64,000 nt of DNA from Paenibacillus humicus NBRC 102415 (GTDB lineage Bacteria > Bacillota > Bacilli > Paenibacillales > Paenibacillaceae), in contig NZ_BIMD01000009.1 in NCBI RefSeq assembly GCF_004000905.1, positions 62,001 to 126,000 on the forward strand, given 5' to 3'. Below the pieces are notes generated by a model. It did no database searches. It was not told where the DNA came from and saw only the letters and a list, made by a program, of their open reading frames with translations. The translations under genes and the position numbers were made by a program. Each line of letters opens with the position of its first letter. The first letter of the stretch is position 1. Of this stretch, positions 42,955 through 51,257 are shown one piece after another.

Positions 42955-44444
42955 GCGGAGAGAAGCGATTCTCTCCCTCCGCCTATTCCGCGAAGCTCAA
43001 GAACGACGACCCGAACGAAAGCAAGCCGAAGCAAGCCGGAACCGTTCCGGTCGTCCGGATGATGATGAAAGACGTCGATGAAGCTGACGAGGATCAGGCT
43101 CGGAAGCCGTCCGACTTTGCCAAAGCGGCGGATGACATGAGGGCATATCTAGCTTCTCCCCGCGGCTTGACGGAGGAAGAGCGGCGTGAATACGGCGAGA
43201 AGCTGAATCGGGCCGTTCTCGGTTATTCAGGAGAGCGCAAGGAGATTCTGGCTTTTATCACGGACAGGCTGTTGAGGCTGCGCATTCACGAGCTGCCCGG
43301 AACAGCTGGCGGATATCCTTCCTTGGCGGAGGCGCTGTTCGCGGAAGTCATCGGGCTTGGGGCGCTGGAGCTTGTCCTTCAGGAGCGGATCGGCTTGGAA
43401 GAAATCCAGGTCGTAGGAACAAGAATTTATGTGATGCGGGAAGGTCGGGTCTCGCGGTCTCCATACCGTTTCCAGTCATTGAAGGAAGTGGAGCGGATCC
43501 AGCAAAATCTTGTTCTTTACAATAACGACCGCATCAATCCCCGCAAAAGATGGGCCGAAGTCATGCTGCGAGACGGCACCCGCGTTACGATGACGGGATT
43601 CGGATTCACGTCCCAGCCGACGCTTACGCTTCGTTTTTACGCATCAAAGGCTTTTCGTCTGAAAGAGCTGATCTCTCCCGAATGCGGCACGATGAACGCC
43701 GCCATGGCGGCCATGCTGAGAGCCGCGCTTGATTGCCGGTACAATCTGGTCATTATCGGTCCGACGGGTTCGGGCAAAACCCATCTGCTCAAGGCTCTCA
43801 TCGCCGAGCTGCCCGATGACGAGCGTCTCGTCACGCTGGAAAGCCGGCTGGAGATGATGCTTAGCCGAGACTTTCCAAACAAAAACGCGGTGGAATACGA
43901 AATGGACGAGGATGATCCGCTCCACCGTTCCAAGCAAGCATTCAAGCTGGCGCTCAGACAATCTCCCGATAGGATCATCCATGCCGAGATTCGGGATGAC
44001 GATGCGAACATCTACGTAAGAGCCTGCACCCGGGGGCACTCGGGCAGCATGACGACCGTTCATGCGAACCGTCTTGAAGATATACCGGATACGATCTGCG
44101 ATATGTGTATGCTTGACGGCAGAGCCATGAATCCGGACCGGCTCTCCAAGCGGATCGCGGGTTATGTGACCCAGATCGGAATCGAGATGCAAGTGTTGGA
44201 CGGCAGGCGGAGAATCGTAAGAATAGGCCGGATCCGCTGGGATCGGGGACAAGCAAGCGTGCTCGACTGGGCCGTCTATGTACGCGGATCAGGCAGCTGG
44301 CATGTGGCTGCTTCTCCTGATCCGGACGATTGCAGGCGCTTTGCCGAAGCAGGATTTACGATGTCTTCTGCCGGATTTGCGGTCACCGAAGCTGAAGCTG
44401 GCGAATATCGGACGGAGATTCCGATGAAGGCGCTGCAGCTGTGA
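42951..44444 (+). CDS. tadA: TadA/CpaF-type secretion ATPase
   Basis: A 497-aa hexameric type II/IV secretion ATPase. N-terminal disordered, acidic/basic region (1-70), then the N-terminal helical domain and the motor: Walker A VIIGPTGSGKTHLLKAL, Asp box LVTLESRLEM, Walker B DRIIHAEIRDDDANIYV and the His box GHSGSMTTVHAN. It powers pilus assembly together with the TadB and TadC membrane proteins. The glutamate usual in Walker B (GEIR/GEVR) is kept in AEIR. Start ATG overlaps the TadZ stop. Confidence 0.9.
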   Translation: MSGEKRFSPSAYSAKLKNDDPNESKPKQAGTVPVVRMMMKDVDEADEDQARKPSDFAKAADDMRAYLASPRGLTEEERREYGEKLNRAVLGYSGERKEILAFITDRLLRLRIHELPGTAGGYPSLAEALFAEVIGLGALELVLQERIGLEEIQVVGTRIYVMREGRVSRSPYRFQSLKEVERIQQNLVLYNNDRINPRKRWAEVMLRDGTRVTMTGFGFTSQPTLTLRFYASKAFRLKELISPECGTMNAAMAAMLRAALDCRYNLVIIGPTGSGKTHLLKALIAELPDDERLVTLESRLEMMLSRDFPNKNAVEYEMDEDDPLHRSKQAFKLALRQSPDRIIHAEIRDDDANIYVRACTRGHSGSMTTVHANRLEDIPDTICDMCMLDGRAMNPDRLSKRIAGYVTQIGIEMQVLDGRRRIVRIGRIRWDRGQASVLDWAVYVRGSGSWHVAASPDPDDCRRFAEAGFTMSSAGFAVTEAEAGEYRTEIPMKALQL

Positions 44445-45379
44445 GCGGAGGGGTACTTGCCGCAGCGGCCTCTCTGCTTCTCGGACTATGCCTCTTCATA
44501 TTGGTGATGGCGATGCTTCGTCACGGAGAGAGGGCCTATTATTCGGCTGCCAGACTTCACTACCGCCGCGACCGCAGCGTCAAGGCAAGGCTTGCTTCCT
44601 TGTTAGCGAAGCAGGAGCGGTTGTACAGTCATATTTCCCTCTTGCTTGAATCGGTGCAGTCTAAAATCAAACCCGAAGGCTTTTTGCTTCTCTCCTTCTT
44701 TCTTTTGGCCGCCGGATCTGCGGGAGGGGCGCTGCTGTTTTTGAGCTTCAAGGGAAGTCTGCTTTCCGGAGCCATGGGAGGGCTGATCCCTTACGTTTTC
44801 CTTAGAAGCCTGCTGCTGCATCGGCAGATGCAGGCGAGAATGGACTTCCTTCCGGCGGTGGAGCTCTTTTACCAGTGCTATATGATTACGGGCGAACGGC
44901 AGATTCGCAGGGCATTGCAGCGGGTTGTCGAGGAACAGCGGCTTCTTGGACCGATGCAGCCCGTATTCGAGCAGTTGTACCGCAACTTGTCCGTCCGAGG
45001 GGATGACGAAGCCAGCCTTCGAGTTTTCGCTTCGTCGCTCGGTCATATGTGGGGCGATTATTTGGTCGAAATTCTCCGAATCGCACTCGTTGAAGGCAAT
45101 CCGGTATCCGAAAATTTGCGGGAGCTGGTGGGAGACATGCGCAAGTCGAGGCGGATTGCAGAACAGGAACGCCATAAGCTTCTGGAGATCCGAATCGCGA
45201 ATTTTACGCCGATCCTCTTTCTTGCCGTTTTCATGGGGATCAATATCCGGTACAACGCAGACAATTCCTATCGGTACTATCTGCAGGACGCCGCTGGCAG
45301 GGACATGCTGCTGAATGCGCTGCTGCTTATCTTCATGTCTTTCTTGATGGGGCTTTGGCTCTCACGCAAAAAAATGTAA
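44441..45379 (+). CDS. tadB: TadB-like inner-membrane pilus assembly protein
   Basis: A 312-aa membrane protein of the GspF/TadB fold: one N-terminal helix (VLAAAASLLLGLCLFILVMAML), a pair of helices at about 80-125, a cytoplasmic domain with MDFLPAVELFYQCYMITGER and RIALVEGNPVSENLRELVGDM (the F-type domain core), and two C-terminal helices. It begins with GTG overlapping the TadA stop by four bases. Likely the platform contacted by the TadA ATPase. Confidence 0.85.
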   Translation: MSGGVLAAAASLLLGLCLFILVMAMLRHGERAYYSAARLHYRRDRSVKARLASLLAKQERLYSHISLLLESVQSKIKPEGFLLLSFFLLAAGSAGGALLFLSFKGSLLSGAMGGLIPYVFLRSLLLHRQMQARMDFLPAVELFYQCYMITGERQIRRALQRVVEEQRLLGPMQPVFEQLYRNLSVRGDDEASLRVFASSLGHMWGDYLVEILRIALVEGNPVSENLRELVGDMRKSRRIAEQERHKLLEIRIANFTPILFLAVFMGINIRYNADNSYRYYLQDAAGRDMLLNALLLIFMSFLMGLWLSRKKM

Positions 45380-45394
45380 AGGACACAGGTGGTT

Positions 45395-46291
45395 ATGATT
45401 ATGATGGAAGGCTGGGCCGCTGTCTTATTCTATGCATCTGTTTTGGGACAGTTTGTGCTTGTCGCGGTTTCGATCTTTTTCTTAGGGAAGCTGCTTCCTG
45501 CGAAGCGCAAGCGCTGGCTCCATCTTCCCGATCGTCCTTGGAAGCATGTTCGGGTGACGGATGAAAGGCTTGCATTCTGGAAGCTTTATAGGGATAGCCT
45601 CGATTATAAAGCAAGAGCGGCGCTGTTGGCCGGATGCGGTCTGGAGTACGATCCGGGGCTTTACCTGCTTGTCCGGAGGATAGCCATGCAGTCTTGCATT
45701 CTCGGGGTGACAGGATGCGGAGCCTGGCTGGCAATAGGAGAGGCGCGACCCGTTCAAGCAGTTATCATGGCCGTATTCGCGGCGGTGTTTGTCTGCGCCT
45801 ATGCCGACAAATCCATCCTCGGTGCCTGGAAGAAAGCCAGATCGAGGCGTGTCATCCAGGAAGTGCATGCCATAAGCGTACAACTGCTGTACATGCAAGG
45901 CTCCAGCCTGCATATCCACGCCAAACTCATGAGATGCGTGCCCTATACACGATTCATTCGGAGCGACCTTCAGCGGCTGCTGGGCGAATGGTATCACGAT
46001 GCCGAACAATCCATCCGCCAGTTCAAGCATCGGATCGGGACGGAGGAGGGAATGAGCTTCGCCGAGACGATTGAATCGCTGCGGGTGCATGATCACGAGG
46101 CCTATTACGTCCTGTTAAGGGAACGTATCCGCGATTATAAGGACAAGCTGGAGCTATTGAAGGAAAGCCGCAAGGAGTCGAGCTCGTACATGCTGTTCAT
46201 GCTCGCGGGTATTCCGATCCTGTATACCTTTCAGGTCTTCATCTATCCGTGGGTGAGGGAGAGCCAGGCTCTGTTCGATTCGCTCAACTAG
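45395..46291 (+). CDS. tadC: TadC-like inner-membrane pilus assembly protein
   Basis: A 298-aa membrane protein, second GspF-type platform component: N-terminal helix (FYASVLGQFVLVAVSIFFLG), helix pair at about 95-145, cytoplasmic domain (ISVQLLYMQGSSLHIHAKLMR), and a C-terminal helix near MLFMLAGIPILYTFQVF. It is more divergent than TadB, so the TadC name is by position and topology. ATG at 45395 is used; GTG at 45389 is in frame and about equally likely given AAAGGA upstream. Confidence 0.72.
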   Translation: MIMMEGWAAVLFYASVLGQFVLVAVSIFFLGKLLPAKRKRWLHLPDRPWKHVRVTDERLAFWKLYRDSLDYKARAALLAGCGLEYDPGLYLLVRRIAMQSCILGVTGCGAWLAIGEARPVQAVIMAVFAAVFVCAYADKSILGAWKKARSRRVIQEVHAISVQLLYMQGSSLHIHAKLMRCVPYTRFIRSDLQRLLGEWYHDAEQSIRQFKHRIGTEEGMSFAETIESLRVHDHEAYYVLLRERIRDYKDKLELLKESRKESSSYMLFMLAGIPILYTFQVFIYPWVRESQALFDSLN

Positions 46292-46341
46292 CGCAATTCT
46301 CTAAGCCGATCAAGCAGCTGTTCCAGCTCATTCAATTCAAC

Positions 46342-46473
46342 GGCCCATCCAACTCGACAGCTCAAGCAGCTCAAGGCTCATCCAACTCGACACTTATGCA
46401 GCTCAACGGCTCATCCAACTCGACACTTATGCAGCTCAACGGCTCATCCAACTCGACAGCTCAAGCAGCTCAG
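46342..46473 (+). repeat. four tandem copies of a 33-bp repeat in the Tad operon
   Basis: Units start at 46342, 46375, 46408 and 46441, each beginning GGCYCATCCAACTCGACA. Copies 1 and 4 share the second half (GCTCAAGCAGCTCA), copies 2 and 3 share another (CTTATGCAGCTCAAC, exact). The repeat begins just after the TadC stop and ends before the next ribosome site. It keeps frame 1-of-3 open, giving an apparent NGSSNST repeat, but no ribosome site supports translation. Confidence 0.9.
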
Positions 46474-46543
46474 CAGTTGTGTTCCTGCTTGAATCCATCG
46501 TTTCATGCTTCCGTGCAAGGCAAATGCTATTCAAGGAGGTGAG

Positions 46544-46696
46544 ATGATGCGCAATATTTTAGTTACGGTCATGATGCTGGTTGTCGTAATGCTGCTGTTC
46601 AATTCCATAATCGCAGACAACGGCACCGGTACGCGGGTGCAGATTCAGAATCACGGAACGGCTGCGAACGGCCAAATCAGCAGCCTGCTGCCTTAA
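46544..46696 (+). CDS. small membrane peptide in the Tad operon (50 aa)
   Basis: A strong ribosome site (AAGGAGGTGAG) precedes tandem ATGs. The product is a short hydrophobic helix (ILVTVMMLVVVMLLFNSII) followed by about 25 polar residues rich in Asn, Gly and Gln. This is the size and build of a pilin-like subunit, but the class-specific Flp cleavage site (G-x4-E) is not present, so calling it Flp would be unsupported. It is placed where the pilin gene should be, after TadC. Confidence 0.68.
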   Translation: MMRNILVTVMMLVVVMLLFNSIIADNGTGTRVQIQNHGTAANGQISSLLP

Positions 46697-46739
46697 GTTC
46701 CTAAGTCTCCAATCGACTGGCTGAAAGCAAGGGGGATCC

Positions 46740-46886
46740 ATGAAGGAACTGCTCGTATCCATGCTTTTATTGGTAACGGTCATCGCCATTTACCTATCCG
46801 TCGTGGACGGAGAGGAAGGATCGAAAGTCCGGTTGGCCTCCATGGGCAGCCGGATGGCGGAAGAAATCCGAAGCACCGATCCATGA
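46740..46886 (+). CDS. second small membrane peptide in the Tad operon (48 aa)
   Basis: ATG at 46740 is preceded by AAGGGGG with 4-nt spacing and opens a 48-codon frame: a short hydrophobic helix (ELLVSMLLLVTVIAIYLSVV) followed by a charged tail (DGEEGSKVRLASMGSRMAEE). Its TGA overlaps the ATG of the next gene (ATGA), which supports real translation. Same general plan as the 50-aa peptide just upstream; possibly a minor pilin. Confidence 0.68.
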   Translation: MKELLVSMLLLVTVIAIYLSVVDGEEGSKVRLASMGSRMAEEIRSTDP

Positions 46887-47308
46887 AGCAGATTCTGGTA
46901 TTCGTCCTGTTTGCGGGAATGCTGTGCTGGATGATGTTTTCGCCGATTTACAAGCATGTCTTCATCGTCAGGGAAGCTCTCCTCCAGAAGGAAGTGGATT
47001 ACCTTCTCGAAACGGGGGCGAGCGGCAGCCGCGGCTATATTGACGATGCCATGGTCGAAGCCTCCCGCAGCAGGCTGGAGCAGGCTGGAATGAGGCGGGA
47101 TCAGATCCGGTACCGCATATCGGCTTCGGATGGAGGCGTCGCCACTTCTTCGTCCAGACCTTTGCTGAGAGGAAAGGGGCTGCTTCTTACGATCAGCTAT
47201 CCCTACGAAAGGCTGTTCCAGATCGACAGCCTGATAGGGATTGCTGGGCCTGATCCCGAGGAGAGAATGTCCGCATCGGGCATTAAAATGAGCGAATACG
47301 TACCGTAA
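46883..47308 (+). CDS. pilus-operon membrane protein, 141 aa (pseudopilin-like)
   Basis: N-terminal hydrophobic helix (ILVFVLFAGMLCWMMFSPI) followed by a soluble extracytoplasmic part with YLLETGASGSRGYIDDAMVEASRSRLEQAG, the pattern of TadE/F-type or DUF4320 minor pilin proteins of Gram-positive Tad clusters. Overlaps the preceding tiny gene by four bases. Function presumably as minor pilin or assembly adaptor. Confidence 0.65.
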   Translation: MKQILVFVLFAGMLCWMMFSPIYKHVFIVREALLQKEVDYLLETGASGSRGYIDDAMVEASRSRLEQAGMRRDQIRYRISASDGGVATSSSRPLLRGKGLLLTISYPYERLFQIDSLIGIAGPDPEERMSASGIKMSEYVP

Positions 47309-47339
47309 TGCCTGATCCTGATCACGCAAGGGGAAAACC

Positions 47340-47855
47340 ATGTCCAAATTGCTGCTTATCATGCTTATGCTGACCGTCTGGGCTTCCGCCCATGCGCTGC
47401 AGATCGATGAGGAAAGATCGATCCGCACCTTGTTCGAGAGCAAGCATTCCGTCAGCAGAGCCGTCCATGCGGCCGCCCAGCAGTTGAACAAGGAGGATTT
47501 GGCCGAAGGCCGGTTCACGATCAATGCAGAGGCGGCGTACGAGAAGGCGATGGAATACTTGCGGCTCAATCTGCTGCTGGATGCTTCGGGTCATCCGCTT
47601 CCCGGCTCCAGGCTGCGCCAGCGCGTCGTGCTGGAAGACTGGGCAGTCATCAACGCCGGCCAGCCGTTTCCTTTCACGTACCGCAATTCCCGGTACAATT
47701 ACGAAGTGACGCTCGATCGGCCCGGCGTCGTCATGATCATAGCCGTCTCTTACCCGCGGTTGTTTTCCATGATGGAGCCGGTTGTCTGGCATGTGAAAGG
47801 AACCGCCGAGCTGACCGGCCCGATGAATACAGTCTATACAAGCCTTAGTTCTTGA
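47340..47855 (+). CDS. pilus-operon exported protein, 171 aa
   Basis: A signal-peptide-like or anchor helix (KLLLIMLMLTVWASAHAL) and a soluble part: LFESKHSVSRAVHAAAQQLNKEDLAEGRFTI is a long helix, as in TadE/TadF pseudopilins, and the C-terminal half is beta-rich (YNYEVTLDRPGVVMIIAVSYPRLF). It is the last gene of the cluster, 31 nt after the previous one. Assignment is by position; no domain is certain. Confidence 0.65.
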   Translation: MSKLLLIMLMLTVWASAHALQIDEERSIRTLFESKHSVSRAVHAAAQQLNKEDLAEGRFTINAEAAYEKAMEYLRLNLLLDASGHPLPGSRLRQRVVLEDWAVINAGQPFPFTYRNSRYNYEVTLDRPGVVMIIAVSYPRLFSMMEPVVWHVKGTAELTGPMNTVYTSLSS

Positions 47856-47970
47856 TCGGGAACCGCAGCACTTAACCTAATCAGGTCAGCAGAACTTAGC
47901 TCCTTATCAGACCACAGCTAACAGCCTAATAAGAACCACAGCACTTAGCTTTTGATTTGGAGCCGCAGCA
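47844..47970 (+). repeat. degenerate repeat of about 50 bp after the Tad operon
   Basis: CTTAG(T/C)T(C/T)TTGAT...CCGCAGCA at 47844-47870 recurs at 47944-47970 (22 of 27 bases), and a more degenerate copy starts at 47895. The first copy overlaps the end of the 171-aa gene. The remaining non-coding sequence to 48178 contains no gene or clear terminator. Confidence 0.55.
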
Positions 47971-48178
47971 TAGGGTGCTGCCGTGCAGGAAAACCATGTC
48001 AATACTGTTAATTTCCATGCCTCCGGCCCGGTTTATTCTCTTCATCTGCCGGCTCTTGAACATATCCGTTTGCACTCACCCCGCTACTTCTAGTAAACTT
48101 TTTAAAAGAGCTGTCCGCGAGCCTATCATTTCTGTTTATTTCAATAGGCCGCGGCAAAGAGCAGGGGGGCGAGTGACA

Positions 48179-48562
48179 ATGCTGAAGCTCGGAGACAAGG
48201 TCGTTATCATCGCTGATCAATATGAGCAGAATCTTCCTGTCGGGGAGTATGGATATATTATTGCCTATGACCGCAATGCGGACAATGTATTTGATTATGT
48301 CATCCGCATACCAGCGGAAAACCGCAATTTTCTCGTTCCGGGAGATGACGTGGAGCTGGAGGAGATCCTGCTTCGTCTGGAGGCTGACCGCGTGGAGCGG
48401 GAGGCTCTGATCGATTATGCCTTGGCGACCCGCAACGAAGAGCTGTTCAACCGGATCATGAATGGCGACGCAGCCGAAGAGCCTGCCGAAGAGCCCGGAT
48501 CCAAAGAGCTGCAAAGCCGCGACGACTTTATCCGGCAAGTCAATCTCAAGGCCTGGATTTAA
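48179..48562 (+). CDS. hypothetical protein with SH3/KOW-like N-terminus
   Basis: A 127-aa acidic soluble protein. The start MLKLGDKVVIIADQYEQNLPVGEYGYIIAYDRN and the following VPGDDVELEEILLRLE resemble a small beta-barrel (KOW/SH3-type) domain followed by a helical tail. I do not recognise a named family. GGGGGG lies 9 nt ahead of the ATG. It precedes the metallo-hydrolase gene by 41 nt and may be co-transcribed with it. Confidence 0.7.
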   Translation: MLKLGDKVVIIADQYEQNLPVGEYGYIIAYDRNADNVFDYVIRIPAENRNFLVPGDDVELEEILLRLEADRVEREALIDYALATRNEELFNRIMNGDAAEEPAEEPGSKELQSRDDFIRQVNLKAWI

Positions 48563-48603
48563 GAAGCGGAGCGGATTTTAGTCGATAGAGGAGGATGATG
48601 AGG

Positions 48604-49308
48604 ATGGAAATTATTTTTCACGGCCAATCTTGCATTCAAATTACGGCGGATAACGGGAAATCTTTGCTGGTCGATCCATTCCTAAGCGGCAATCCGCTGT
48701 CCAAGAGCAATCCGTCCGATATCCGCACGGATTACGTTCTTCTTACTCATGCGCATCAGGATCATATCCTGGACGCCGCCGACATTTCCAAGGCGAACGG
48801 AGCTCCGATCGTCGCTATTCCCGAACTGGCTGCCTACATGTCCTGGCAAGGTGCCGAGACGATCGGCATGAACATGGGCGGAACGGTCGACCTCGGGTTC
48901 GCCAAGGCGACGATGATACCGGCCTTCCACAGTTCGGGCATCGTGCTGGATGACGAGCAGAGAATCGTTTACGGCGGCATGCCGGCCGGATTTGTCATTG
49001 AGGTGGACGGCAAGCGGATTTTGCACGCCGGCGATACTTGTCTGTTCTCGGACATGGCTCTGATCGGCAAGCGCAGCAAGCCGGATATCGCCTTCATCCC
49101 GATCGGAGGCCATTTCACGATGGGACCAGAGGATGCCTTGCAGGCGGCCGAATGGTATGGAGCGGAGCATGTCGTCCCGATTCATTACGATACGTTTCCG
49201 CCCATCCGTCAGGATGCCGGCGCTTTTGTCGAGAGCTTGAGAGGGCTCGGCCTGAAGGGCCAGGTCGTGGAGCCGGGCTCCAAGGTCGATCTCTCTGCCT
49301 GGAAGTGA
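48604..49308 (+). CDS. metal-dependent hydrolase (UPF0173, YtkL-like)
   Basis: A 234-aa metallo-beta-lactamase-fold protein: HGQSC near the N-terminus, the dinuclear-site motif THAHQDH, later FHSSG, HAGDTCLF and PIHYDTFP in the expected order. The compact single-domain length and C-terminal GSKVDL match the UPF0173 family (B. subtilis YtkL). Substrate unknown. ATG at 48604 has GAGGAGG with 9-nt spacing; two nearer ATGs are too close. Confidence 0.9.
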   Translation: MEIIFHGQSCIQITADNGKSLLVDPFLSGNPLSKSNPSDIRTDYVLLTHAHQDHILDAADISKANGAPIVAIPELAAYMSWQGAETIGMNMGGTVDLGFAKATMIPAFHSSGIVLDDEQRIVYGGMPAGFVIEVDGKRILHAGDTCLFSDMALIGKRSKPDIAFIPIGGHFTMGPEDALQAAEWYGAEHVVPIHYDTFPPIRQDAGAFVESLRGLGLKGQVVEPGSKVDLSAWK

Positions 49309-49338
49309 TATTCCGGCACAGCAAGCAAGTAAGCGCAG

Positions 49339-49370
49339 AAGGCGCCGCCAACTTGGCGGACGCCTTCTTT
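49339..49370 (+). terminator. terminator before gatCAB
   Basis: AAGGCG...CGCCTT with an inner GCCA/TGGC stem and a long T run. Confidence 0.8.
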
Positions 49371-49387
49371 TTTGCATTTGCAGCTCA

Positions 49388-49417
49388 TTGAGAATGTTGT
49401 GGAACTCAAGGTATAAT
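49388..49417 (+). promoter_or_regulatory. promoter of gatCAB
   Basis: TTGAGA (49388-49393), 18-nt spacer, TATAAT (49412-49417). Confidence 0.8.
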
Positions 49418-49454
49418 ACAAGGAATGACGAAGAGGCAAGGGGGGAACAGCGCG

Positions 49455-49742
49455 ATGAATATAACGATTCGGGATGTGGAGCATGTGGCGGGACTGGCCC
49501 GGCTGGAGTTCACGGAATCGGAGAAGGGGCAATTTGCCCAGCAGCTCAGCGCCATACTCGCTTATGCGGATAAGCTCGGAGAGCTGGATACGACGGATGT
49601 GGAGCCTACGAGCCATGTATTGCCGGTGACGAACGTCATGCGGGAAGATCAGGTGCGCGGATCGGTTTCCAACGAGACCGCTTTGCTGAACGCGCCGGAT
49701 GAAGAGGACGGGCAGTTCAAAGTGCCTGCCGTGCTGGAATAG
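49455..49742 (+). CDS. gatC: Asp-tRNA(Asn)/Glu-tRNA(Gln) amidotransferase subunit C
   Basis: A 95-aa GatC that stabilises the GatA-GatB complex. Typical pattern: VEHVAGLARLEFTESE, LSAILAYADKLGELDT and the C-terminal DEEDGQFKVPAVLE. The ATG at 49455 is preceded by GGGGGG at 9 nt. The three genes together amidate mischarged Glu-tRNA(Gln) and Asp-tRNA(Asn). Confidence 0.95.
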   Translation: MNITIRDVEHVAGLARLEFTESEKGQFAQQLSAILAYADKLGELDTTDVEPTSHVLPVTNVMREDQVRGSVSNETALLNAPDEEDGQFKVPAVLE

Positions 49743-49770
49743 GATCCCTAGCTGAAAGGAGGAACAACGC

Positions 49771-51222
49771 TTGGCTTTATTTGACAAGAGACTTCAGGAT
49801 GTACATAACGAGCTCGCCGCCGGCAAGCTGTCGGCTGCTGAGCTGACCGATGCTTCCTTCAAGCGCATCGCGGAGACGGACGGCAAGATAGGGGCTTTCC
49901 TGACGCTGAACGAGGAATCCGCGCGTGCCAGGGCTGCAGGGCTGGACCGCGATGCAGGAGCGGAGAAGGGGCTGCTGCACGCACTCCCCGCAGGCATCAA
50001 GGACAACATTGTGACGAAGGGGCTTCGCACCACGTGCGCCAGCCAGTTCCTGAGCAATTACAATCCGATCTACGACTCGACCGCGGCTTCCAAGCTGCGC
50101 GATGCCGGAGCGGTCACGATCGGCAAGCTCAACATGGACGAATTTGCGATGGGCGGCTCCAATGAGAACTCGAGCTTCCACCCGGTCCGCAATCCTTGGA
50201 ATACGGACTACGTCCCTGGAGGCTCCAGCGGCGGCTCGGCAGCGTCGGTTGCAGCCGGCCAAGTGTATTTCGCTCTAGGGTCCGACACCGGGGGCTCCAT
50301 CCGCCAGCCGGCATCCTATTGCGGCGTCGTCGGCTTGAAGCCGACCTACGGCCTTGTGTCCCGCTTCGGTCTGGTCGCATTTGCTTCCTCGCTGGATGCG
50401 ATCGGGCCGCTGACCAAAAACGTCGAGGATTCCGCTTATGTTCTGCAAGCCATTGCCGGACATGACGGCATGGACTCGACCTCGGCGAACGTTGCCATTC
50501 CGGATTACGTCAGCGCTTTGACAGGAGATGTCAAAGGTCTTCGCATCGGCGTTCCGAAGGAATATATGGGTCAAGGCATCGATCCTAAAGTGAAGGAGGC
50601 CGTCCTGGCCGCGCTCAAAGTGTACGAGGGCCTTGGAGCGACATGGGAAGAAGTATCGCTGCCTCATACCGAGTATGCGGTCGCGACCTATTACCTGCTC
50701 GCTTCCTCTGAAGCGTCCTCCAACCTGGCCCGCTTCGACGGAGTCCGATACGGCGTGCGAGCCGACAATCCGGACAATCTCATCGACCTGTACCGCAAGT
50801 CACGCAGTCAAGGCTTCGGCGACGAGGTGAAGCGCCGCATCATGCTCGGCACGTATGCGCTCAGCTCCGGCTACTACGATGCTTACTATTTGAAGGCGCA
50901 AAAGGTACGCACCTTGATCAAGCGCGACTTCGACCAGGCGTTCGAGAACTTCGACCTGCTGCTCGGACCGACGGCTCCAACGCCTGCATTCCGCATCGGC
51001 GAGCAGATCGGCGACCCGCTGACGATGTATCTCAATGACATCGTCACCATCCCGGTCAGCCTGGCCGGCGTGCCGGCCATCAGCGTGCCGTGCGGCTTCG
51101 CGGACGGACTGCCTGTCGGCTTGCAGCTGATCGGCAAGGCGTTCGACGAAGCGACCGTGCTTCGCGCCGCCCATGCCTTCGAGCAGCACACCGACCACCA
51201 CAAGGCGCGCCCGCAGCTGTAA
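49771..51222 (+). CDS. gatA: Asp-tRNA(Asn)/Glu-tRNA(Gln) amidotransferase subunit A
   Basis: A 483-aa amidase-signature subunit that releases ammonia from glutamine. The catalytic triad is visible as Lys in [11 protein letters not shown], and the two serines in [11 protein letters not shown] and [12 protein letters not shown]. It starts with TTG at 49771 (AAAGGAGG upstream), 28 nt after gatC. Confidence 0.97.
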   Translation: MALFDKRLQDVHNELAAGKLSAAELTDASFKRIAETDGKIGAFLTLNEESARARAAGLDRDAGAEKGLLHALPAGIKDNIVTKGLRTTCASQFLSNYNPIYDSTAASKLRDAGAVTIGKLNMDEFAMGGSNENSSFHPVRNPWNTDYVPGGSSGGSAASVAAGQVYFALGSDTGGSIRQPASYCGVVGLKPTYGLVSRFGLVAFASSLDAIGPLTKNVEDSAYVLQAIAGHDGMDSTSANVAIPDYVSALTGDVKGLRIGVPKEYMGQGIDPKVKEAVLAALKVYEGLGATWEEVSLPHTEYAVATYYLLASSEASSNLARFDGVRYGVRADNPDNLIDLYRKSRSQGFGDEVKRRIMLGTYALSSGYYDAYYLKAQKVRTLIKRDFDQAFENFDLLLGPTAPTPAFRIGEQIGDPLTMYLNDIVTIPVSLAGVPAISVPCGFADGLPVGLQLIGKAFDEATVLRAAHAFEQHTDHHKARPQL

Positions 51223-51257
51223 GCGCCCGTATCTTGCAAGCAGGAGGAACGTTATCC

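Noticed and set aside
46249-46542. A 97-codon frame with a repeated NGSSNST pattern
   Set aside because: It begins inside tadC in another frame, lacks a ribosome site, and its repeat merely reflects the 33-bp DNA repeat, which is a multiple of three.
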